Assembly: GCF_025398195.1 (NCBI RefSeq)
Contig: NZ_JAODNV010000010.1
Coordinates: forward strand, 147,585 to 211,584
Direction: 5' to 3'
DNA: 64,000 nucleotides
Source: Chelativorans petroleitrophicus
GTDB taxonomy: Bacteria > Pseudomonadota > Alphaproteobacteria > Rhizobiales > Rhizobiaceae
A program made the translations under genes and the position numbers. The notes beneath the pieces are model-generated. The model saw only the letters and a program-made list of their open reading frames with translations, was not told the DNA's origin and did no database searches. Shown one piece after another: positions 30,415 to 38,223 of the stretch. Position 1 is the first letter of the stretch; each line of letters opens with the position of its first letter.

Positions 30415-31413
30415 CTAGGCCGCCATGAGCTGCTTGCGGTCGGTACGCTCCTGCTGCGGCGAGCGGGCATAAAGCTCGCGGTAGCATTTGGAAAAATGCG
30501 AAGCGGAGACGAAGCCGCACGCGACCGCCACTTCGACCACCGGCATGGTCGACTGAAGCAGCAGGTGGCGCGCACGGTCGAGCCGGAGCTCCAGATAGTA
30601 GCGCGCCGGAGAGCGGCCCATCTCCTGGCGGAACAGGCGCTCGATCTGGCGCCGCGAGAGGCCCACCGCATCCGCGATTTCCACCAGTGACAGGGGCTCG
30701 GAAAGATTGGCTTCCATCAGCTCGATGATGGTGAGCACCTTGGAATTCTGGACGCCGAGCCTTGCCCTGAGCGGTAGGCGCTGGCGATCCGAAGGATTGC
30801 GCACCCGGTCCGTCAGCATCTGCTCGCATACGCGGTTGACGAGATTGTCGTCGAAATCCTCGCCGATGAGCTGGAACATCATGTCCATCGCGGCCGTGCC
30901 TCCCGCACAGGTGTAGATGTTCGAATCGATCTCGAAGAGATCAGCGAAGACGTTCGCCTTAGGGAATGTTTCGGCAAATCCCGGAAGGTTTTCCCAATGG
31001 ATGGCGCAACGCTTGTTGGCCAGCAGGCCAGCGGCGGCCAGTATATGGGCACCCGTGCACAGGCCGCCCAGCGCCACGCCGCGATTGTACTCCTCCCGCA
31101 GCCAGGCGAAGACCGACTTGTTGGAATAGGACTCCACGTCAAGGCCGCTGCAGACGATGACCATGGAGGGCCTTTCGGCCCCCACCATCATGCGGCGTTC
31201 CTCGACAAGCGACGTATCGACGGCGATCTCTATGCCGCTCGAGGCGCGGACGGGGCGGCCATCCACGCTGCACAGCCGCCACCGGTAAGCCTCGAAACCG
31301 GCCATGCGGTTGGCCGCGCGAAGCGGTTCCAGAGCTGTCGCAAACGCGACGAGAGTGAAATTAGGGACAAGGAAAAAAACCAGAGAGCGCTTGAGCTGCC
31401 TTTCATCCCGCAT
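30415..31413 (-). CDS. GlxA/GbdR-type transcriptional regulator (DJ-1/PfpI domain plus AraC HTH)
   Basis: The product is 332 aa. Residues 10-180 form a class I glutamine-amidotransferase-like (DJ-1/PfpI) sensor domain with ALGGLCTGAHILAAAGLL. Residues 220-320 hold the AraC HTH pair (LSLVEIADAVGLSRRQIERL and VAVACGFVSASHFSKCY). This architecture is shared with GbdR, CdhR and ArgR, regulators of glycine betaine, carnitine and arginine use. That fits the downstream betaine-type methyltransferase cluster, although about 3.5 kb of other genes intervene. The ATG at 31413 follows GGAGGAG. Confidence 0.85.
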   Translation of the reverse strand: MRDERQLKRSLVFFLVPNFTLVAFATALEPLRAANRMAGFEAYRWRLCSVDGRPVRASSGIEIAVDTSLVEERRMMVGAERPSMVIVCSGLDVESYSNKSVFAWLREEYNRGVALGGLCTGAHILAAAGLLANKRCAIHWENLPGFAETFPKANVFADLFEIDSNIYTCAGGTAAMDMMFQLIGEDFDDNLVNRVCEQMLTDRVRNPSDRQRLPLRARLGVQNSKVLTIIELMEANLSEPLSLVEIADAVGLSRRQIERLFRQEMGRSPARYYLELRLDRARHLLLQSTMPVVEVAVACGFVSASHFSKCYRELYARSPQQERTDRKQLMAA

Positions 31414-31514
31414 GTCCCACTGCTCCTCCACGCACCCGATCTTGCCGATGTCGCTGACAGGCAAGCCTTCGTAAAGAACGCCTTGTGTGTCAACGGGGTA
31501 GAATGGCGCAGGAA

Positions 31515-31548
31515 GAAAAATTTTGCCCCGCCCGGTGAGGGCGGGGCA
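31515..31548 (-). terminator. intrinsic terminator on the minus strand
   Basis: A perfect nine-base stem (GCCCCGCCC, five-base loop, GGGCGGGGC at 31525-31547) is followed on the minus strand by AAAATTTTTCTT. It would terminate a leftward transcript arriving from 31.7 kb and so insulate the GlxA-type gene. Confidence 0.7.
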
Positions 31549-31569
31549 GGGCCTTGGGAGGCGGAAAAT

Positions 31570-31704
31570 TCAGACGAGCATACCGAGGCGCAAGGCGGTG
31601 AGCGCCCCGGTCTCGCCGGGCATTGTCCGTTCGAGCCGTTCCCGGTCTCGCATCGAAGGGGCGCCCGTATCGCGGACCCGGCGGAAGATGCGGAGGCGTT
31701 TCAT
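31570..31704 (-). CDS. possible 44-aa basic protein
   Basis: This short frame starts at an ATG eight bases after GGAG. The product begins MKRLRIFRRVRDTGAPSM and ends ALRLGMLV. It is followed 22 bp later by a strong leftward terminator, which is the main reason to think it is expressed. No family is recognised, and chance cannot be excluded. Confidence 0.3.
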   Translation of the reverse strand: MKRLRIFRRVRDTGAPSMRDRERLERTMPGETGALTALRLGMLV

Positions 31705-31976
31705 GTTCTGCTCCATCAATAACATTGAGCGCGCGACGGGGAACGTAGCGTGCTTGGCCGCCTTCTATGCCTTCTCAAGGGGCACGACCGCCTTAAAACC
31801 GAAGCGGGCCATAGGAAATGCGACACGTCCGCGGGGTTTCACTGTCCCGCCCGGCTGGCGCTCCGCGGCTGCGGAAGACGACGCCCGGTGAGCGCCTGCT
31901 CGTTGATTTTATCGAACTCGCGCAAGAAGCTGCGCAATGCTTTCAGATACTTCATCTCCAAGTTTCTCCAGAGATG

Positions 31977-32168
31977 TCACCAGCGCCGCTCGAACAGGGA
32001 ATCGTGCGGACGTGCATATCCCGGCTGATCCGGGGACTGGGCACGGCGCCAGCCGATGTCCTTCTGAATCTCCAGCGGCAGGCTGCTGATGTAGCGTTCT
32101 GTGCGCCGGCGCTCCCACTGGGCAACGCGGCTGTGCAGATAGTTCCTGATCGCGGTGCGGATGGACAT
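31977..32168 (-). CDS. DUF1127 domain small protein
   Basis: The product is 63 aa. The pattern WERRRTERYISSLPLEIQKD followed by IGW is the DUF1127 (YjiS-like) motif. Small Arg-rich DUF1127 proteins in Agrobacterium and Rhodobacter bind RNA and affect sRNA turnover and phosphate metabolism; that function is assumed. The ATG follows AAGGAGAAGG. It is divergent from the LysR gene, with a 115-bp AT-rich gap. Confidence 0.75.
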   Translation of the reverse strand: MSIRTAIRNYLHSRVAQWERRRTERYISSLPLEIQKDIGWRRAQSPDQPGYARPHDSLFERRW

Positions 32169-32283
32169 GGGCCTTCTCCTTGGCTGATCGCAGTTCCGAT
32201 TTCGCATTGACTATGGTGCCGTATTGGTTTTCAATCAAACGAAATGAAATGACACTTTAGATCAGCAAAATTGAAGGTACGCT

Positions 32284-33183
32284 ATGAACGCCCCGCTCAA
32301 CCACCCGCTCCCTCTGCTTGAGCTGGATGTGCTGCGCACATTCGTGGCCATTGCGGAGACGGGAAGCTTCACGGCCGCGGCCAATGCGGTTTTCCGCACG
32401 CCCTCGGCGGTTTCGATGCAGATCAAGAAGCTTGAGGATCAGCTCGGGCGGGCGGTTTTCTCGCGCGACGCGCGTTCGGTCACGCTGACGGCCGACGGGG
32501 AGATGCTGCTCACCTTTGCCCGGCGTCTGCTGGCGCTCAACCGCGAGGCGGTGTCGAAATTTGTGGCGCCCAGCATCAGCGGCATTGTGCGGCTTGGCTC
32601 ACCGGACGATTTCGGCGAGCGGGTGCTGCCTAGCGTGCTGAAGCGCTTTGCGCAGTCGCATCCGGCCGTGGCTGTGGATGTTACGATCGACGTGAGCACC
32701 AATTTAAGAAAGCGCATGGCTGCGCGGCAGCTCGACATTACGTTGATCACTTGCACCGATGCGAAAATGGAGACCGGCGTCGAGATTCTGCTCAGCGAGC
32801 CCATCGTGTGGGCCGGGGCGAGGGGAGGCTGCGCCCATCTGCGTGAACCCCTGCCGGTTTCCATCTGGGAGGAGGGATGCGCCTGGCGCTCGGCCGCGCT
32901 TGCCGCACTGGGCGAACAGGGGCGCAGCTATCGCATCGCCTATATGAGCGCGCACACGGCGGGCCAGCGGGCGGCGATCCTGGCTGATCTTGCGATCGCG
33001 CCGCTGCCCAAATCCTTCATCGGCGGGGACCTTGTGGAGCTGGGCGAGAATGACGGTCTGCCGCCGATGGGCAATTATCACATCGGCATGATCGTCACGC
33101 CTGACGCGTCCGCGCCGGTGCGGGCCGCCGCCGACCATATTCGCGCGACCTTCGAGCTCTTTCACGAGACGGGACACTTTTAA
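32284..33183 (+). CDS. LysR family transcriptional regulator
   Basis: The product is 299 aa. The winged HTH spans residues 13-72 (LRTFVAIAETGSFTAAANAV, then SAVSMQIKKLEDQLG), followed by a periplasmic-binding-like effector domain (GIVRLGSPDDFGERVLP). It is divergent from the DUF1127 gene, a common LysR target arrangement. The effector is unknown. An imperfect terminator follows at 33221-33253. Confidence 0.9.
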   Translation: MNAPLNHPLPLLELDVLRTFVAIAETGSFTAAANAVFRTPSAVSMQIKKLEDQLGRAVFSRDARSVTLTADGEMLLTFARRLLALNREAVSKFVAPSISGIVRLGSPDDFGERVLPSVLKRFAQSHPAVAVDVTIDVSTNLRKRMAARQLDITLITCTDAKMETGVEILLSEPIVWAGARGGCAHLREPLPVSIWEEGCAWRSAALAALGEQGRSYRIAYMSAHTAGQRAAILADLAIAPLPKSFIGGDLVELGENDGLPPMGNYHIGMIVTPDASAPVRAAADHIRATFELFHETGHF

Positions 33184-33220
33184 GGCAGCCGGAACCTTCG
33201 CGTCCCGTGCCGATTTTCGC

Positions 33221-33253
33221 AAGGCGGGCCGTCTGTCAGCCGACCCGCCTTTT
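33221..33253 (+). terminator. probable intrinsic terminator after the LysR gene
   Basis: AAGGCGGG pairs with CCCGCCTT across a 15-base loop that can pair further, followed by a short T run (four T at 33250-33253). Moderate strength only. Confidence 0.5.
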
Positions 33254-33270
33254 GAACAGGGAGTAAGGCC

Positions 33271-34176
33271 ATGCAGGAGGAGCGCGAGACCGTTGCCGGC
33301 ATCTCCCTTTCGAACCCGGGCAAGATGCTGTTCGAAGCGCAGGGGCTCACGAAGCGCGACATCGCCCATCACTATGTCCGCGTGGCCGAGCGGATGCTTC
33401 CGGACATCAGGAACCGGCTCATCAGCCTTGTGCGATGCCCGGAAGGCAGCACCCGGGAGTGCTTTTTCCAGAAGCATGCGGGCAGGGGCTTTCCCGAAGC
33501 AATCAAGCGGCGGGACATCATCGAGAACGATGGCGACAAGGCCGAATATCTCTTCGTCAGCGATCTGAAGGGCATCATCGCGGCCGTACAGATGAACACG
33601 CTCGAGTTTCATATCTGGGGCTCGCGCGTCGACGCTCTGGAGCAGCCGGACCGACTGGTCTTCGATCTGGATCCGGACGAGGGCGTGAGCTTTGCGGATC
33701 TGCGTCAGGCCTGTTTCGATCTGCGCGATCGGCTGGCGGCGGCGGGACTTAATACACTGCCTCTCGTTACCGGCGGCAAGGGCGTGCATGTGGTGGCGCC
33801 GCTCAACCGGCGTGCCAAGTGGCCCGAGGTGAAGGCATTTGCCCGCGCGATCGCCGAGCGCATGAGCGAGGAAGAACCGGAACGGTTTCTCTCTCAGGCC
33901 TCCAAGGCAAAGCGCAAGAACCGCATCTTTATCGACTGGCTGAGGAACGAGCGCGGGGCCACGGCCATCGCGCCCTATTCGACGCGGGCGAGGCCCGGCG
34001 CCCCCATCGCCACGCCCGTATCCTGGAACGAACTCGCCCGGCTTGAGGCGGCGAACACCTTCCGGATCGGCGATATGGACAAGCGGCTGCGCGAGCCGGA
34101 CCCCTGGGCCGAAGCCTCCGCCTGGCGGCAGTCGATTACGAGGAAGATGCTGGAAAGGGCGGGTGTGGCGGCGTGA
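33271..34176 (+). CDS. stand-alone LigD polymerase-domain protein (NHEJ primase-polymerase)
   Basis: The product is 301 aa and matches only the polymerase domain of LigD, an archaeo-eukaryotic primase-type enzyme that adds ribonucleotides at DNA breaks. Visible motifs are QMNTLEFHIWGSRVD, the metal-binding LVFDLDPDEGVSF (about 130-142), LVTGGKGVHVVAPL and RGATAIAPYSTRARPGAP. The ligase and phosphoesterase domains are absent, and no ku gene is in the window. The start ATG follows AGGGAG. Confidence 0.88.
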   Translation: MQEERETVAGISLSNPGKMLFEAQGLTKRDIAHHYVRVAERMLPDIRNRLISLVRCPEGSTRECFFQKHAGRGFPEAIKRRDIIENDGDKAEYLFVSDLKGIIAAVQMNTLEFHIWGSRVDALEQPDRLVFDLDPDEGVSFADLRQACFDLRDRLAAAGLNTLPLVTGGKGVHVVAPLNRRAKWPEVKAFARAIAERMSEEEPERFLSQASKAKRKNRIFIDWLRNERGATAIAPYSTRARPGAPIATPVSWNELARLEAANTFRIGDMDKRLREPDPWAEASAWRQSITRKMLERAGVAA

Positions 34177-34314
34177 ATGCTACCGATCCGCCACTGCGGG
34201 GACGCTGGCTACAGCCGGTGCGGAACAACTTTTCATTCAAAGAAACAATAACGAAATTCCTCCGCGGGAGGCCATAGAGATGCCGTCAGAAATCAGAAGA
34301 GGAAATCTCACAGA

Positions 34315-34754
34315 ATGGGTAATACCACATCCTCGAATGGAATCGGTCGGCATGGCTACACGCCTCCCACTCCGCCTCGTCGCGAGGAGGAAATAGACAG
34401 ATCGAGATACAGCGGCAGGGTGGTCAGCTCCTCGTCCTTCTGCCCAATCCTTACGCACCGAACGATCCCCGGGCATACATCCGCGTTGATCCGCTGCCAT
34501 CCTACGAGCAGCTGTTTTCGAATGCGCCTCCACCATACGGTGCCCGTGGTGATCGCCGTGCTGGTGGGCGTCATCAGGATGCTCCGCCGCCCTACAGCGC
34601 TATTGCTGGCAATCCCGGCGTCGCGCCGCCGCCGTACAGCGCGGGGATGCGCCAGTCCGACAACGGGCTTGCTTCCCGGTCACAGAACCCCTGGGAGGTA
34701 CGTTCCGACCAGCGGGACGGCAATAATGCCTCGCTGCGGGAGTCCCGCATCTGA
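34315..34754 (+). pseudogene. frameshifted small gene for a Pro/Tyr-rich protein with three PPPY motifs
   Basis: An ATG after AGAGGAA opens MGNTTSSNGIGRHGYTPPTP, then PRREEEIDR. From about 34398 the coding sense moves to the -1 frame, which reads QLLVLLPNPYAPNDPRAY, PSYEQLF and three PPPY motifs (34527, 34584, 34626) and ends at the TGA at 34752-34754. The upstream frame alone is 155 aa and loses sense after residue 28. One missing base near 34398-34402 explains it, giving an original of about 146 aa. It may be a real mutation, a sequencing error or recoding. The first part is lower in GC than its surroundings. No family is recognised. Confidence 0.5.
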
Positions 34755-34908
34755 CGCTCCCTCCTGTTTGGGACTGGGTTAGCGGGCGATGGGATACCGC
34801 CCGCTGCACCGGCCTGGAAATGAGGCCGTTCTGGAAAGTGGGAGGCTGGCATCCGTCCGGTCCTTCCGGGCTGCTGAAAGACCGAAGCACCTCGGGGCTT
34901 AGATGTCT

Positions 34909-36969
34909 TCAACGCTTGCGCCTGGCTTCCCGCTCCTCGCGCGAGCGGCGGCGTGGGGCCTCTGTGCCGCCCTCTGCCAGAACCTTCCGCGGCGGAAGCT
35001 GCACCTGCTCGGCGAGCTTCGGGTAGGGGTCCACCTTGTTCGGCAGCGCCATGGCGTGGACGAAGTGCTCCTGGAACTTCGGCTCCAGCGCCGTCTCGAT
35101 CTTTTCGATCTTCCGCACCGTCTCCTCGATCTCGCGCCGGTAGCGCCGGTTGAGCAGCGCCATTCGCGCGCCGGTGCCGGCGGCGTTGCCGACGGCGGAG
35201 ACGTTTTCCAGCTCACAGTCGGGAATGAGGCCGAGCACCATCGCATAGGTCGGGTCGATGAAGGAGCCGAAGGCGCCGGCGAAGCGGATCGCGTCGACGG
35301 TCTCCACGCCCTGCTTTTCCATGAGCAGCTTGGTACCGGCATAAAGGGCCGCCTTGGCGAGCTGGATGGCGCGCACGTCGTTCTGCGTGACCGTGATGCG
35401 CGGCTCCCCGTCGTGAAGCAGGTAGGAGAAGGTGCGGCCCTGGCCGATGATGCGCGAGCTTCGCGCGGCAAGCGAACCGTCGATCACCCCGTCCTCGGAG
35501 ATGATGCCGGAAAGATACATCTCGGCGATTACCTCGATGATGCCCGAGCCGCATATGCCGGTCACGCCCGTGGCGGCTACGGCTTCCTTAAAGCCCGGTT
35601 CGTCCGACCACAGCTCCGAGCCGATGACACGGAAGCGGGGCTCCAGCGTTTGGCGGTCGATGCGCACGCGCTCGATGGCGCCCGGCGCGGCGCGCTGGCC
35701 CGACGAGATTTCCGCGCCCTCGAAGGCGGGGCCGGTGGGCGAGGAGGCGGCCACCAGCCGCTTGCGGTTGCCAAGCACGATCTCGGCGTTGGTGCCGACA
35801 TCGACCACGAGCATCATCTGGTCCTGCCGGTGCGGCCCTTCCGAAAGCGTGACAGCCGCCGCATCCGCGCCCACATGGCCTGCGATGCAGGGCAGCACAT
35901 AAAGCCGCGCGCCGGGATTGAGGCCGAGGCGCAGGTCGTGCGCATGCGCCTTCACCGCGCCGGAAACGGCAAGCGCGAAAGGCGCCCCGCCCAGTTCTGT
36001 CGGGTCTATACCGAGGAAAAGGTGGTGCATGATCGGGTTGGCCACGAAGACGGCATCGAGAATGTCCGTGCGCGCCACGCCGCTTTCGACTGTCACCTTG
36101 TCGATGAGCTTGGAAATCTCCTGCCGCACCGCCCGCGTCATGGCGATCCGGCCGTCCGGGTTCATCATCACATAGGAGACGCGGCTCATCAGGTCTTCGC
36201 CGAAGCGGATCTGCGGGTTGGACGCCCCGGCGGACGCCACGACCCGGCCGGACAGCAGCGAGACCAGATGCATGGCGATGGTCGTGGAGCCGATGTCGCA
36301 GGCGATCCCGTAGGCCTCGTTCTTGAGGCCCGGCCAGAGCGCGATGATGCGTGCCGCGTCCTCCTCCTCGTCATGGTGGATGGCCGCCGTGACGGCCCAC
36401 TTGCCCTCCCGCAGAATCTTCTGAACATCGCCCAAAATGTGAAAATCCGCTTCCAGGCGTCTGTAGCCCCAGTCTTTTTGAAGCTGAGCCTTGAGCCGGT
36501 CGAGATCGCCCAGCGGCTTGTGCATGTCGGGCTCGGGCACCTCGACATAGCACAGATGCACGGCCGGATGCCGCTCGATGACGCGGTTGTCGGCGTCCTT
36601 GCGCACCACCTGCGCGTTGATCACCGCGTCCTGCGGCACGTCGATGACGAGGTCTCCCTCGATCGTCGCCGAGCAGGAGAGGCGCCGGCCGGCGGGCAAC
36701 TCGCGCTTTTCGGCATACTGTGCCTCCTTCGGGCCGACGGGGGAGATATGCGCGTTGGACGAGGTGATCTTGTGTTTGGCGAAATGGCCTTCCTGCACCT
36801 CGATTTGGCAGCGCCCGCAGGTGGCCCGTCCGCCACACACGCTTTCCACATAGACGCCGAGCTGGCGCGCGGCGTCGAGCACGGTCGTGCCTTTGGGAAA
36901 GCGCCCGCGCTTGCCCGAAGGCATGAAGAGGACCAGCGGATGGTCCGTGATGTCGGGCGGCGCGTTCAT
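34909..36969 (-). CDS. RACo-type corrinoid protein reductive activator (2Fe-2S plus ASKHA ATPase)
   Basis: The product is 686 aa. An N-terminal ferredoxin-like domain has cluster ligands C45, C51, C54 and C99. The C-terminal ASKHA domain (DUF4445) has ACDIGSTTIAMHLVSL and MLVVDVGTNAEIVLG for ATP binding, plus GICGSGIIEVIAEMYLSGI. Such proteins (RACo, RamA-like) use ATP to reduce inactive Co(II) corrinoid to Co(I). It is the last gene of a leftward unit with the pterin methyltransferase 84 bp upstream. The last residues are strikingly Arg-rich (RRRSREEREARRKR). The ATG is preceded by CAGGAG. Confidence 0.9.
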   Translation of the reverse strand: MNAPPDITDHPLVLFMPSGKRGRFPKGTTVLDAARQLGVYVESVCGGRATCGRCQIEVQEGHFAKHKITSSNAHISPVGPKEAQYAEKRELPAGRRLSCSATIEGDLVIDVPQDAVINAQVVRKDADNRVIERHPAVHLCYVEVPEPDMHKPLGDLDRLKAQLQKDWGYRRLEADFHILGDVQKILREGKWAVTAAIHHDEEEDAARIIALWPGLKNEAYGIACDIGSTTIAMHLVSLLSGRVVASAGASNPQIRFGEDLMSRVSYVMMNPDGRIAMTRAVRQEISKLIDKVTVESGVARTDILDAVFVANPIMHHLFLGIDPTELGGAPFALAVSGAVKAHAHDLRLGLNPGARLYVLPCIAGHVGADAAAVTLSEGPHRQDQMMLVVDVGTNAEIVLGNRKRLVAASSPTGPAFEGAEISSGQRAAPGAIERVRIDRQTLEPRFRVIGSELWSDEPGFKEAVAATGVTGICGSGIIEVIAEMYLSGIISEDGVIDGSLAARSSRIIGQGRTFSYLLHDGEPRITVTQNDVRAIQLAKAALYAGTKLLMEKQGVETVDAIRFAGAFGSFIDPTYAMVLGLIPDCELENVSAVGNAAGTGARMALLNRRYRREIEETVRKIEKIETALEPKFQEHFVHAMALPNKVDPYPKLAEQVQLPPRKVLAEGGTEAPRRRSREEREARRKR

Positions 36970-37053
36970 GGGAGAAGGAACTCCTGACAATCGCGAAGGA
37001 TCGAGTCGACCGTACCGTGACAGAGCACTATCCCCTCCCGGCAGGTTCCCGTT

Positions 37054-38037
37054 TCACCCCCGCCCCATCCTTGCCATGCGGGCTTCGCGGCCGCCGCGGC
37101 GGCGGCCGGCGGGAGTGGCCGGGGCCTGGCCGTTGCCGTTCCCGGATTCCGCCGCCCCGGAGTTCCCCGCCTGCGCCGGCTGATAGTCGCGGTAGGTCAT
37201 GATCCAGGTCTGGCAGTTCGCATCCGTGCCGTTCAGCACGTTGGCCGCGCGCACCATCTCCATCTCCTGCGGGCGGCAGGGGTTCATGATGGCGCTCGTC
37301 ATGCCCGCCCCGATCACCATGGGAATGAAGGCCGCATTGATGCCGTGGCGATGCGGCAGGCCGAAGGAGATGTTGGAAAGCCCGCAGGTGGTGTTAACCT
37401 TCAGTTCCTCGCGCAGGCGTCGTACGAGCGCGAAGACCTGCTTGCCCGCCGTTCCCATGGCGCCAACGGGCATGACGAGCGGATCGACAACGATGTCATG
37501 CGCGGGAATGCCATAGTCGGCCGCGCGCTGGACGATCTTCTTCGCCACCTCGAAGCGCACGTCCGGGTCTTCCGAAATGCCCGTTTCGTCATTGGAGATC
37601 GCCACCACCGGCACGTCGTATTTCTTCACCAGCGGCAGGATTTTTTCGAGCTTCTCCTCCTCGCCGGTCACGGAATTCACGAGCGGCCGGCCCTTGGCGA
37701 CCTTCAGCGCCGCCTCGATGGCCGCGGAGACGGAGGAGTCGATCGACAGCGGCACATCCACCAGATCCTGCACGATCTGCACCGTCTGAACGAGAAGATC
37801 GGGCTCGGTGGCATTGGGATCGACCGCGGTTACGCCGGCGTTCACGTCCAGCATCGAGGCGCCGGCGGCGACCTGTTCCAGCGCGTCCTTCTTCACCGTC
37901 TCGAAATTGCCGGCCACCATCTCGGCCGCCAGCTTCTTGCGGCCCGTCGGGTTGATGCGCTCGCCGATGACGCAGAAGGGCTGGTCGAAGCCGATCACGA
38001 CTTCCCTGGTCGCCGAGGCGACAATGGTGCGGGTCAT
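37054..38037 (-). CDS. pterin-binding methyltransferase (methyl-THF:corrinoid protein type)
   Basis: The product is 327 aa with a DHPS-like TIM barrel: FCVIGERINPTGRKKL, SMLDVNAGVTAVD and PLSIDSSVSAAIEAAL bind the pterin ring, and GLSNISFGLPHRHGIN is typical of AcsE, MtgA and MtvA-type enzymes. It should move a methyl group between the corrinoid protein and tetrahydrofolate. The final 25 residues are Gly/Arg-rich (PAGRRRGGREARMARMGRG), unlike the core family. A palindrome at 38053-38074 sits just before its start codon. Confidence 0.9.
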   Translation of the reverse strand: MTRTIVASATREVVIGFDQPFCVIGERINPTGRKKLAAEMVAGNFETVKKDALEQVAAGASMLDVNAGVTAVDPNATEPDLLVQTVQIVQDLVDVPLSIDSSVSAAIEAALKVAKGRPLVNSVTGEEEKLEKILPLVKKYDVPVVAISNDETGISEDPDVRFEVAKKIVQRAADYGIPAHDIVVDPLVMPVGAMGTAGKQVFALVRRLREELKVNTTCGLSNISFGLPHRHGINAAFIPMVIGAGMTSAIMNPCRPQEMEMVRAANVLNGTDANCQTWIMTYRDYQPAQAGNSGAAESGNGNGQAPATPAGRRRGGREARMARMGRG

Positions 38038-38052
38038 TCACAGTCCTCCAAA

Positions 38053-38074
38053 GATATAAAGATTTCTTTATATC
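38053..38074 (-). promoter_or_regulatory. palindromic operator upstream of the pterin methyltransferase
   Basis: A perfect 9-bp inverted repeat, GATATAAAG-N4-CTTTATATC, ends 16 bp before the methyltransferase start codon. Almost the same site occurs at 48816-48835. Symmetry and AT-rich sequence suit an ArsR-type dimeric repressor; similar palindromes are reported for SAM/SAH-responsive methionine regulators (recalled, unverified). Confidence 0.65.
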
Positions 38075-38098
38075 GTTATCTCGTGTGTTTCAATGGTG

Positions 38099-38223
38099 GA
38101 ATGGTGAATAGTGAGTGGTTCGAGGCGGTGCCGAATGTGAATCCGCAGAACGAGGCTCATTCAATGGCCACCGGGGCCCAGGACGGGCTGCCAGCCGCAG
38201 TCTCCATTCACAATTCACCATTC
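38099..38223. repeat. inverted repeat with 20-bp arms between metF and the methyltransferase
   Basis: GAATGGTGAATAGTGAGTGG (38099-38118) and the complement of 38204-38223 match at 18 of 20 positions. Each arm is built of GGTGAAT-like heptamers. The right arm runs into the metF stop codon. It may be a small mobile repeat or a transcript-processing hairpin. Confidence 0.55.

Noticed and set aside
34761..34810. Terminator after the PPPY gene (AGCGGGCG with CGCCCGCT)
   Set aside because: The stem is present but no T run follows and the loop is nine bases, so it was not called.
34903..36987. A 694-codon open frame on the plus strand
   Set aside because: It is the exact antisense of the RACo-like activator gene; the product has no recognisable domain, while the minus strand has clear 2Fe-2S and ASKHA motifs.
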